Shown piece after piece: positions 22,095-31,635 of a stretch of DNA of 64,000 nucleotides. This DNA comes from Linum tenue. Lineage: Eukaryota; Streptophyta; Magnoliopsida; Malpighiales; Linaceae. The DNA lies in NCBI GenBank assembly GCA_946122785.1, contig CAMGYJ010000005.1, positions 65,174,200-65,238,199 of the forward strand, in the 5' to 3' direction. Made by a program: the position numbers and the translations under genes. Under the pieces are notes generated by a model. It was not told the DNA's origin. It saw only the letters and a program-made list of their open reading frames with translations, and searched no databases. Every line of letters begins with the position of its first letter. Positions within the stretch are counted from its first letter, which is position 1.

Positions 22095-23541
22095 CCTGCC
22101 TAGGCTGGTAGGGCTGCTGCTGTGGTGGGGGCCCCTGCCTAACCTGGAAGGGCTGCATCTGCTGAAAACCACCTGCTGGTGCTGGGAAACCAGGTGGTTT
22201 GTTGGTGTTGCTGCTCCAGGCAAAGTTGGGGTGATGGCGCCATCCCTCATTGTAGGTACTGCTGTACGGGTCCAGGCGCCGAGCATTGGCGATGAAGTCC
22301 ACCTGTTCTTCGGGAGTAGAGGACTCCCTCATAGATTGACAATCCTCGACCAGGTGATTTGGGCTCTCACACCACTGACACTGAGCTACTGGAGGCGTAG
22401 CTACACCTCGGCCCGGAAGGAGACTGTTAGGCTGCTTCAATGTCTGCACCAACTCAGCCACCTGCTGCTCTAACCCGGACCTGGCCTCCATAGCATGCAC
22501 ACCCCGGTCCCGGGAATTCCTGCCTCTGTTGTTCTATCCCCAAGAATGATCTCGAGCAGCCAAGGTACTGATCATCTGGTTCAGCTCGGGTGGAGTCTTA
22601 GTAAGGATATCCCCTCCTGGGCATAGAGACTCAATCACCCTCTGGCTGTCTGGAGTGAGGGCGCTGTAGAAGTTCCCCACTGTGAAAGCATCGCTGAAAC
22701 CATGATGGGGACACTGCCAGAAGTATCCCATGTACCGCTCCCATGCATCACGAAGTGACTCATCTGGCTCTTGGCGAAAGTGAGTAATCTCCCGCTGAAT
22801 CTCCGTGGTCTTCGATGCCGGATAATATCTGTGCACGAACTTGTCAGCCAGATCGTCCCAAGAGGTGATGGACAATGGGGGCTGGGTCTCCAACCACCTC
22901 TTAGCATTCCCCGCCAGAGAATGGGGGAAGAGGTGAAGGCGAATTGCGTCATCCGGGACACCGTTCAGCTTGAACCCGTTCGTCAGCTGCAGAAAACGGG
23001 AAAGATGTACCCGGGCTTCCTCATCCTTCAAGCCATGGAACTGGATAGAGGATGTGATGAGCTGAATCCAGCATGGCTTGATCTCAAAGTTGTTTGCAGG
23101 AATGGGTGGATAGAGGATGACCGGGCGGATGTCAGCAATCCGTGGAGTATAGTAGTATTCCAAGGTGGGACCCGGTGGTGGTGGATGATGATGGTTCCCA
23201 GCTCCCTGGGGATTTGGGTCGTTCCCCAGGATCTGGTTCTGAGGAGGTGGGTTCTGATCGCCTTCCATCTCGTACTCGTCCTCGGAGTCGCTGCTCAATT
23301 GGCCGCCTCTGCGCTCCACCGTAGCCAGTCTAGCTCGTTGTTGTCTCCGAAGTTGTTTGCAAGTGCGCTCAATCTCAGGATTCAACGGCAGTAAACCTCC
23401 CGACTGGCTACAGGTCATGCACTATCTGCACACAATCAAGCAATGCAAACCCGTGAAGGCACAAGTGGGAAAGAGAAAATAATCAATGCGAAAATGAAAG
23501 TGCTAAAGTAACAGAAATCACTTTTCTTCAACAACCTAGCC

Positions 23542-23560
23542 GTCCCCGGCAACGGCGCCA
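23542..23560 (-). promoter_or_regulatory. Primer binding site of element B
   Basis: On the minus strand TGGCGCCGTTGCCGGGGAC starts a few bases inside the 5' LTR. This string is the usual Athila/Tat-clade primer site, generally attributed to tRNA-Asp; the tRNA assignment is from memory. Confidence 0.8.
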
Positions 23561-23566
23561 AAAACT

Positions 23567-25320
23567 TGACTCACTCCTACTGTCACTCTAGAAAATGGCC
23601 AAGTGTAACCACTTCCTAAAGCGTAGTATAGCGGGTTTGGGTTTTAATGTCAACCCGGGTCCTAGATGTGATGACTACTCGGTGAAGTCTTGTTATTTAG
23701 CAGTGAACTTTTAGTGCAACTCAAGCAAACAAAAACACAAAGCAAGTAAACGGTTGTTGTCAAGTCAAGAGAGGTCACCCGGATATGGTTCCCCCTAGAC
23801 TGTAGTTAAGTCGGATTGCAATTTACCAAGTTCAGTTTTCATGAAAGTTATACTGCGGAAGGTTCTTAATTAGCCTGAAGTCTCGACTAAAGGTCTCCAG
23901 ACCCTCTCAATCTGAGTCTCTAGCGGGCGACTAACCTCCACTGGAGTAAACAGATTGAGGCCCTAACGAACCAAACCTCCACTACCGAATTGAATTCGGT
24001 ACAGAATAGCGAATTGGCTCCTCGACTAAAGTCACCAATTCGCCACCTTCGATTAAGGGTACTCTATCAACCTAGGCAGATATTCTCATTCTAGGTCAAA
24101 GCAGAAACAACAGGAATTTGATCAGGATTCAAGTCATTCAATCATTCAAATCTCAATCGAATATAATCAATTCACAAACTCTGTACTTGGGTTCATACCA
24201 TGGTTGTCACGCCGGCCGGCGTGCCACCGGTTGTACCGGGTTCAACCGGTACCGGTCATAAAACCGGCGTGACACCACCGGTATGACCGGCATGATCGAT
24301 ATACGAATCTCTAAGTAAAATTATCTTATTTTAGAGAATTTAATTGATAAAAATTATGTTATTATTTATTTTATGAATATAAAAGTTAAATATTGATGTT
24401 ATTTGTTGGATTCAAGTATAAATGTTTAGGTATTGACGTTAAATGTCATATTTAAATATGAGTATTTATAATTTTATTTATAACATTGACCGGCATGAAT
24501 CGGCACAAACCGGTATGTGCCACCGTTTGAACCATTCCACTTACTAAACCGGCACACTGGCATAAACCGGTTTGACAACCTTGGTTCATACAATCAGACC
24601 TAGCATACAAATCTAGGGTTCCCCATACCCAGATGAATGGGGGAACTACTCCATAGAGAAAGAAGCAAAAGCAGATTCAGACGCGGAAATCATACTGTGA
24701 AGATGGATTTCTGCTCCTGGACGTTTAATCGCACTTCTCCAAGCTCAAGCCGGGCTCCAATGGTGATGAAGATCGATCTATGGCGCTTGGGAACTCTGGT
24801 TCGTCGCTCTCTCTCTCTAGGTATCGCTTTCTCTCTCAAAAACTCGGAACCCCCTGAAAATTGGCCTTCTTTTCCTTTTATCAGCTGCCATCGCGATACC
24901 CGGTCGAAATACCCGGTCGGGTATTTAGGGGTTCGACCGGGTATTTCCCAAACCGCGCCGTTTCAACTAAGGGGAAAATCCCCGGTTTGTCCTCATAATC
25001 CCCGACCGGGGATTTTAGGCATTTGCCCGGGCCCCCTTCTGCTTCTCACGGACGCCCGAAGTGAAAAATACCCGGTCAAGGCCAGACAATACCCGGTCGG
25101 GTATTCCTGCTTTTGGCCGGGCATTTTGGTCCAACAGCCTCCTTCGTCCCAACTTCGCTCCTTTCGACCCGGAACTCGTTCCTCCGCCTCGATTCCAATG
25201 CCGGGACCTGAAATGTGACATAAACACATACCCTAGCGTGAAATCGGCTTAAAACACGAGATTCCTCACCACGAACGGCTTCAGAATGGGGTGAAAACAT
25301 GTGTAATTATTGGTCTATCA
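23567..25320 (-). repeat. 5' LTR of element B, containing a MITE
   Basis: Starts TGACTCACTCC and ends TCTATCA on the plus strand. Without the 24199-24583 insertion and its target duplication it is about 1360 bp, matching 11092-12448. Palindrome copies lie at 24908-24927 and 25088-25106. Confidence 0.93.
24199..24583. mobile_element. hAT-like MITE (385 bp) within the 5' LTR of element B
   Basis: Ends are CATGGTTGTCAC and, reverse-complemented, CAAGGTTGTCAA, giving imperfect terminal inverted repeats. GTTCATAC flanks both sides (24191-24198 and 24584-24591), an 8-bp duplication typical of hAT elements. The sister LTR lacks it and has one uninterrupted GTTCATAC. The ends are dense in CCGG/ACCGGT words and the centre is AT-rich. 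No transposase is encoded. Confidence 0.85.
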
Positions 25321-25325
25321 CTACA
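25321..25325. repeat. Target site duplication CTACA of element B, right copy
   Basis: Exact match to 11087-11091. The Athila reading frame continues from here. Confidence 0.95.
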
Positions 25326-25672
25326 CCACGGCTACCCAGCTGCGCCCAAAGTGGCGCATCCTCAACCAGCTGTTGGGGAAATCTTACACCCCCAGCGATG
25401 GCTCCACAAGTCATCTTCAGCTCCGCACCCTGCACTTCCTGCACTCTATCAGCCAGGAGGAAGACAACCTCCATCTGTCCTCTCTCATCGCCAGGACTGT
25501 CGTTAAGGCTTCTCGGTGTGGTCGAGCCCTGGCGTGTGGGTCGGTGGTCACTGCCCTGGCACGGTACTTCAACATCGACCTCTCCGGGTTCACTCTCATA
25601 CTGCCACCGACGCCCTTCTCAAGGGACACCCTACGGCGCCAGCTGATACTGCAGCGCGACGGAGACGTGACC

Positions 25673-27936
25673 TAGATCCGGGGACTTCCTCGCCCTGTTC
25701 CTCGTGCACCAGAGGGTGAGGACCTCCCCTAGGCGAGTGATGCTGCAGCCCGTCGGACCACTCGTCGGACGAATCGTCGGACCACTCCTTCTGCGCCTGG
25801 CGCCTCCACCTCCGCTGCCGGCCCGTCTGCTGCTGCGCCCACCACTTACATTGCTGAGCAGCTGGGAGCCATTTCCCGCCAGAATGAGCAGATCCTTGCT
25901 GGCTAGGAGCACATCAACACCCGACTCGACCGTGAGCGCGAAGGTCGACGCCGCGTCATTTCGGCTCAACATTACATGATGAGCTACTGGGACATGGATC
26001 CTGCTGCTGTTAGCTACCCTTGGGAGGTGTCCCCGGGGCATGAGGATTACTACCCGCCTCCAGCTGGTGACGGAGGCGATGAGTACTGAGCTGGCTCTAC
26101 TTGCTGCCCATTGAGTTGGGCTTTTCTTTTTTCTTTCTTTCCAGACTTAGACTGTATTGTGTTTGTTTCTTTTTCTTGTCCTAGTTGTGTGGATTGTAGA
26201 CTTGGAACTATGGTTTCTTTCACCCAATGTGTGTGTGTTTTGTTGCCTCTAGCTCTGTGCCCGTTGGACTGGTCCTTGTCCAGTCCTCTGCTATTGACTG
26301 GTCCGCCATCCAGTCAACGTTCCTGACCACTATTTCACGGTAACATCGTTCCCCTTCCCTCTGCTCCATTGAGGACACTGTCGCATTTAAGTGTGGGGGG
26401 GTTCTTTGTATTCATTGGAACGTATAAAAGTGTGCTTGGAGCCTAGTCCGCTGTCCAAATCTCGTGATTTGAGGGCACCAAGCAATTCTGTTTGCTTGAT
26501 CATATGGGCACTGTGGTTTTAATTGGTGAATTGAATGGCTTTCGACTCAATGCATGACAGCTTGAATGTTACTAGGACAACCTATAATGATGACTGAGTT
26601 GTGCAGTAGAATTGTGTAGGGGTTCGGTCTTTCAACTGTTTGCTTACCAACTGTGACTTGGATTGATCACTTGTTCTTGAAAGTCGTTTATGCACCTAGT
26701 TTAGGGAATCAGAATGAGAGATAGAGCATATAGGTAGCCATGTGAGATTTGAGCCTGCTCGTTTCTTTCTTGTGTGATAGTTCCCTCTTCCATGATGTGC
26801 AGCATTCACGTTGTCATTAGCTAGGATGATGGAGGCATAGGATTAGCCCACGACCAAATTGACTGTCCTAGTGTGTCATACCCCCTAGCCAGCCCCTTTG
26901 AGCCGTGTGTTATCCTTTCTTTCGGTCTACAATGAAAAAAAATCACCCTTTTGCATCTCTTAGAAGGTTCCACAGAGTGGTTTTTACATGTTTTCTGTTG
27001 CTTCTGCTAAATATAATGTGAGGGTTGGAGGTAGTGCTTACAAAATGGGGCATGTGTTTGAAAAATGTGTAGAGGTGGTGGTTCTCTTAAGAAATGAAAA
27101 AAATTGAATGAAAGAAAAACAAAGAAAAAAGGAAAGAGAAAGAGAGCCACTACCAAAAATCTGAATAGTGCCCATTAAGTAGTTTTTCTTAGCAGTCTGG
27201 CTTGGAAATGCTGACATTTATATAACCTCCTTCGCTCTTATGCTCTAGAGAATTTGAGTAATGCAGAATGGCAGAAAGGAAATACTGGTTTGATTGGTTG
27301 TGATTGTGTTGGATTGGGAACTGTGGAACCTTGTGCTATGAATATTTCCACCACCTAAAAAGCCTTTTCCCCATGTCCAAGACCCTAACCAGTCATTTGA
27401 ACCTGTGTCTAAGACCTCCGGATTAGTTAGTGGTGACACCCTATATGTGAACTCTAACATTTAGAGGTTGCCTTCATGGTGAAGAGACGTTAGGGATTGA
27501 GAGAATAAGCATGCGCATTTTTCACATCAAATTGTCCTGACCCCACTGGTCGAGAGTGAGCGATTCATTTTCTCATATTATCTATACTCTATACCCCGGT
27601 GAGGACCTATATTGCTCGGTCTCAATTATGATATCTTGAGTTTTGTGCATGAGGTGACTGTCTTGAGTAAGTGGTTGAGTCAAGTCTAGGTTGGTTGGTG
27701 AACAGAAAGGAGACTCCTCCTTTACTCGATTTTGCTGCACTCGAATGTCCTCTGTGGTGGTTGTCCAGGTTGCAGTTGAAGTTGTTCATGTGTTGATGTT
27801 TGAAAGCCGGTGTGATTCTCATGTTTCGTGCCTATGTGATATGTCCCCGAGGGGTTCATGATTGAGATTTTTCGAGCTTACCTTGTATCTGACTTGGTTT
27901 GCTTGGGGACAAGCAAACGGTTAAGTGTGGGGAATT
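25673..27936 (+). other. Element A 3' noncoding tail
   Basis: The first 400 bp are decayed Athila coding sequence. An internal polypurine-like tract (TTAAGTG then seven or more G) lies at 26387-26401 after CTCCATTGAGGACACTGTCG. A stem-loop follows at 26435-26482. At 27075-27153 a 13-bp stem with two G-U pairs encloses about 53 nt of A/G-rich sequence. At 27897-27918 GTTTGCTTG and CAAGCAAAC enclose GGGA, directly before the terminal polypurine tract at 27921-27936. The tail has no ORF. Confidence 0.7.
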
Positions 27937-29305
27937 TGATAGCGTCGTATTTGCACATGTTTTCACTCTTGTTTCCTGACCATTTTAGCTCGAATTGATT
28001 GTTCCTTGGCCTATTTTACGCTAGGTTGTGTTGTTTTGTCGTATTTCAGGTCCTAGCAAGTAAAGAGGTGCATAGGCGCAAGTTTCGGGTCATTTGGAGG
28101 TCAGGTGGCAATTCACAGAGCAAATTACGGGCGTAATTGGTCCAGGCATGCCCGTAAAAGCAATGCCGAGCCTAATTTCCCCAGAATTCCTCTCGGTAGT
28201 GGAATTACGGGCAAGTGTCCCACAAATTACGACCGTAATTGAGTAAATACTGGCGGTAATCTATATATTACGGTCGTAATTCCACCCTCATCAGAGTAAA
28301 GTGAAACACGCGTTTTGGGCGATTTACGGGCAGACCAAGATTACGACTGTAATTCTGCCCGTATTTCGCCCAGAATCGGGGTTTTAGGCAGATTTGAGCC
28401 AATGGAGAAGAGGTTCCGAGTTTTAGAGAGACAGAGCGATTCCTAGAGAGAGAAAGCGACGAACCAGAGTTCCCAAGTGCCATAGCTTGATCTTCATCAC
28501 CATTGGAGCCCGGCTTGAGCTTGGAGAAGTACCGATTGACAACCAGGAGCAGAAACTCATCCTTCACAGTATGATTTCCGCGTCTGAATCTGCTTTTGCT
28601 TCTCTCTCCATGGAGTAGTTTCCCCATTCATCTGGGTATGGGGAACCCTAGATTTGTATGTTAGGTCTGATTGTATGAACCTAAGTACAGAGTTTATGAT
28701 TTGATTATATTCGATTGAGGCTTGAATGATTGAATGACTTGAATCCTGATCAAATTCCTGTTGTTTCGTCTTTAACCTAGAATGAGAATATCTTCCTAGG
28801 TTGATAGAGCATCCTTAATTGAAGGTAGTGAATTGGCGACTTTAGTCGAGGAGCCAATTCGCTATTATGTACCGAATTCAATTCGGTAGTGGAGGTTTGG
28901 TTCGTTAGGGCCTCAATCTGTTTACTCCGGTGGAGGTTAGTCGCCCGCTGGAGACTCAGATTGAGAGGGTCTGGAGACCTTTAGTCGAGACTTCAGACTG
29001 TTTAAGAACCTTCCGCAGTATAACTTTCATAAAAACTGAACTTGGTAAATTGCAATCCGGCTTAACTGCAGTCTAGGGGGAACCATATCCGGGTGACCTC
29101 TCTCGACTTGAAAACAACCGTTAACTTGCTTTGTTTGTTTGTTAATTTGGACATGCACTAAAGTTTCACTGCTAGATAACAAGAATTCACCGAGTAGTCA
29201 TCAAATCTAGGACCCGGGTTGACATTAAAACCCAAACCCGCTATACTACGCTTTAGGAAGTGGTTACACTTGGCCATTTTCTAGAGTGACAGTAGGAGTG
29301 AGTCA
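27937..29305 (+). repeat. 3' LTR of element A
   Basis: It begins TGATAGCG right after the polypurine tract and ends GAGTGAGTCA, giving TG...CA termini and 1369 bp. The 3' two thirds are close to the LTRs of B and D, while the first part differs. It holds the AATTACG-type palindrome array at 28120-28375 (full palindromes at 28225-28240, 28267-28280, 28339-28352). Confidence 0.9.
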
Positions 29306-30817
29306 TCTGCAGCATGAAATCAATGCCTTAATTCAAAATCAGACATGGGATGTGGTGAATTTGCCTGTTGGTAAAAAGCCTATTGGGAACAAATGGGTCT
29401 ACAAGACCAAATTTGAATCTGATGGAAGCTTAGATAGACTTCGAGCTAGACTTGTTGCCAAAGGCAACTCACAACAGGAAGGGGTGGATTTCCAGGATAC
29501 ATTTGCACCAGTGATCAAAATGACTACTGTGAGAACATTTCTAGCAATTGCTTCTCTTAGAAACTGGCACATCCACCAGTTAGATGTTAACAATGCTTTC
29601 CTCCATGGAGATCTCCAAGAGGAAGTCTACATGACATTGCCAAAAGGATATGATCCACCACCAGGTTTTGACAAACCAGTCTGCAGATTAAAGAAATCAC
29701 TCTATGGTTTGAAACAAGCTTCACGTCAGTGGTTTTCTAAGCTCACAGGCAAGATTCAAACACTTGGTTACATTCAAAGCATGGCAGATCACTCTTTGTT
29801 TTTCAGGGTAACAGATTCATCCTATACTTGCATCCTTATCTATGTGGGTGATCTCTTAGTTGGAGGCAATGACATCACATAGATAACAAGATTGAAAAGT
29901 TCCTTCATCATGAGTTCAACATCAAAGATTTGGGCAATTTAAGGTTCTTTTTGGGAATTGAAGTGGCCAGAAACAACAAAGGAATTCATTTATCTCAAAG
30001 GAAGTACACATTGGAAATTCTCGAAGAAGCTGAGTTGCTGGATTCCAAGGGTATTACAACTCCAATGGATTACAAAATACATCTCTCCGGTCAGGTTGAA
30101 ACACCCTATGAAGACCCAGAACATTATCGTACTCTTGTTGGCAAGTTGATTTACCTCACTACAACTCGGCCTGACATTAGTTTTTCAACTCAGCAACTCA
30201 GCCAGTTCATGTCTAATCCTAGTACAGTTCATTACAAGGTTGTCCTAAGAGTTCTACGCTACTTGAAGACAGCTCCTGCCACAGGGCTCTTCTTCCTTTC
30301 AAAAGGCTCTTTTCAGTTGAAGGCATTCACAGACTCAGATTGGGCAGCATGTATTGATACAAGACGCTCAACCACAGGTTATTGTGTTTACCTTGGTGAT
30401 TCTCTTATCTCGTGGAAAAGCAAGAAGCAAAAGACAGTTTCCCGCTCGTCTTGTGAGGCTGGATACAGGGCCCTGACATACACCTCTTGCGAGATTCAAT
30501 GGTTGCTATTTCTGTTGAAAGAATTCCAAATCGGCCATCCGAAGCCAGCTGCTCTCTTCTGCGATAATCAAAGTGCCATATACATCGCCCAGAATCCGAC
30601 GTTCCACGAGTGCACGAAGCACATCGAGCTCGATTGCCACCTCGTGCGTGAGAAGCTTCAAACTGGTGTTGTCAAACTGCTCCACGTCTCTTCCAATCAT
30701 CAATTAGCTGATCTTTTCACCAAGCCCTTGTCTCCTGCACCATTTCAATTACTTTTCTCTAAGCTTGGTGTGCATAATCTATGCCCACCAACTTGCCGGG
30801 GGGGGGGGGGGGGGTAG
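29306..30817 (+). pseudogene. Ty1/copia RT-RNase H, 3' part, degenerate
   Basis: The frame resumes at the right edge of element A with copia RT (Q-T-W-D-V-V, N-K-W-V-Y-K-T-K, Q-L-D-V-N-N-A-F-L-H-G-D, S-L-Y-G-L-K-Q-A). The catalytic box reads Y-V-G-D at 29841-29852 instead of Y-V-D-D. A frameshift near 29895 separates it from the connection and RNase H part (F-L-G-I-E-V, T-D-S-D-W-A, C-D-N-Q-S-A-I-Y, L-A-D-L-F-T-K-P-L), which ends at 30817. Everything upstream of the RT fingers is missing, displaced by element A or lost in the gap. Not functional. Confidence 0.88.
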
Positions 30818-31215
30818 CAAATGCAGATTTGCAATCTTCCCAATCCCCAATTTCAAACTCAACGGCTATCTCTTGATCAATGAAGAAGAAGGCTGAAGTG
30901 GTCCCGTTTTGACTCACACGAGTCACTTACCCCCGACGCTGTCGTTTTGCTCTATTTCTGTGTTGTTGTTGAACGCTGTCGTTTTAGACTTTCGTTTTGC
31001 CCATTGCTTTCTGCACAAGGGCTTTTGTTTCCTGTCCAAGCTACCAAATAAGATTGTGGGGCTGGTTGTCTTCTTATTTGTAATCAGCCTATATAAGGCA
31101 GAGTTGAAATGAAAGAGAAACAAGCTTGTAGGGTTTTCTGTTCAACCTGGTTGTTACCTTATTTGATCACCACTTCCCTATTCGTGTTTCTCAAATCTAA
31201 TTAATCCATAATTTC
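30799..31215 (+). repeat. Probable copia polypurine tract and 3' LTR
   Basis: A run of about 16 G (30799-30814) acts as polypurine tract or is an expansion of one. Sequence to about 31215 has U3-like content, a CTATATAAGG box near 31090 and a T-rich end, as expected for a copia LTR. Boundaries are not resolved because the 5' LTR is absent. Confidence 0.45.
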
Positions 31216-31635
31216 TGAATACATTTTGTAAAAAATTATTAAAGAAATATATATTTTTTTCAAATAAACCCGGGAAAGTCTTTTACCGTCCATTGACTTT
31301 CCCCCATTTTCAACGCTTTCCTGGCACTTTCCTACAACGCGCCCCTACCCCAAATGGCCTGGTTCAGGTCGTCTGCTTCATTGCTTGGGAGTTTCTAAAT
31401 TCTGATTCCCACTCCTCGTGAGAAAACAAGCAAGAGTTGTTAATAATCTGTGATATCCAGCCGGCGACGGTGGTGCTCGAATCCATGAATCGTCTCCCTC
31501 TGCCTTCCGGTCATCGCTGAGGCAAGCTTCTCAACCTTTGTTCTTAGATCCCAGAAGCCCAGAGGAGCACAGTACAGCGCTCGAATCGGAATAGTTGACT
31601 CAGGAAATTGGAACAGTGCATCGCTTCAACCAACC
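31216..31635 (+). other. Upstream region of the TNL gene
   Basis: About 420 bp with no ORF. AT-rich to 31260, then more GC-rich toward the start codon. No clear TATA box was identified; the promoter and 5' UTR of the TNL should lie here, close to the copia LTR. Confidence 0.4.

Larger units (their letters stand above)
13715..23418 (-). pseudogene. Element B gag-protease ORF with integrase-like tail, split by element C
   Basis: The ORF starts at ATG 23418 and runs to 22095, then continues at 15250 to a stop at 13715. Excluding C and one target copy the frame is continuous. Order: acidic N-terminus, gag core with a W-D-D-L-A-D-K-F block, a CCHC-type knuckle (C-x2-C-x4-H-x4-C near 22338-22380), Gln/Pro-rich linker, aspartic protease with D-L-G-A-C (family usually D-L-G-A-S) and L-I-L-G-R-P-F-L, a Pro-rich linker, and a final H-G-H-H-L-K-L-Y-L segment like the end of integrase. 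There is no RT, RNase H or integrase core. One in-frame TAG follows the D-H-S-W-G motif near 22531; the rest of gag-PR is open. Confidence 0.85.
11092..25320 (-). mobile_element. Element B: non-autonomous gag-protease Ty3/gypsy retrotransposon, interrupted by element C
   Basis: Two LTRs flank an internal region carrying gag and protease on the minus strand but no RT, RNase H or integrase core. Orientation follows from the polypurine tract next to the low-coordinate LTR and the primer binding site next to the high-coordinate LTR. The exact CTACA duplication shows a single clean insertion into A. Without C (15256-22089 plus one target copy) and the MITE in one LTR it is about 7 kb. The two LTRs differ at roughly 20 sites by eye over about 1360 bp, suggesting a fairly recent insertion. 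Confidence 0.92.
10635..25672 (+). pseudogene. Athila ORF of element A, split by element B
   Basis: The first part runs 10635-11091 and the second 25326-25672, stopping at TGA 25670-25672 region. The protein matches the Athila ORF-1 type (plant retrotransposon protein, Pfam ATHILA by recollection): a basic N-terminus, a D-W-R-V-F-E-E-L-G block, an E-F-Y-S-S-F-E block, and an F-R-L-G-G-E-F-H-S-L-S-Y-D-D-F-G core. Function is not established; it sits where an envelope would be in retroviruses, but no signal peptide or membrane segment is evident. An in-frame ATG also exists at 10593, upstream of the putative acceptor. After 25672, similar GC-rich coding-like sequence continues in other frames to about 26090, so the original protein was probably longer. 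Confidence 0.75.
9174..29305 (+). mobile_element. Element A: Athila-type Ty3/gypsy retrotransposon, interrupted by element B
   Basis: Visible parts are the end of pol (9174-9263), a long spacer, an Athila ORF split at 11091/25326, a 3' noncoding tail and a complete 3' LTR at 27937-29305. Removing element B (11092-25320) and one copy of its 5-bp target duplication restores the Athila frame across the junction. The 5' portion is lost in the assembly gap, so autonomy cannot be judged. It inserted into a Ty1/copia RT gene, which resumes at 29306. Being the only element here with pol sequence, it is the candidate helper type for B, C and D. Confidence 0.85.

Noticed and set aside
22771..23394. 207-codon plus-strand ORF across element B gag
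   Set aside because: It is antisense to a well-supported gag ORF whose protein motifs are recognisable; codon bias on the opposite strand explains the open frame.
24199..24583. Mutator-like element with 9-bp duplication
   Set aside because: A 9-bp match GGTTCATAC is possible only by shortening the right terminus; the paired CA...TG ends leave 8 bp, favouring hAT.
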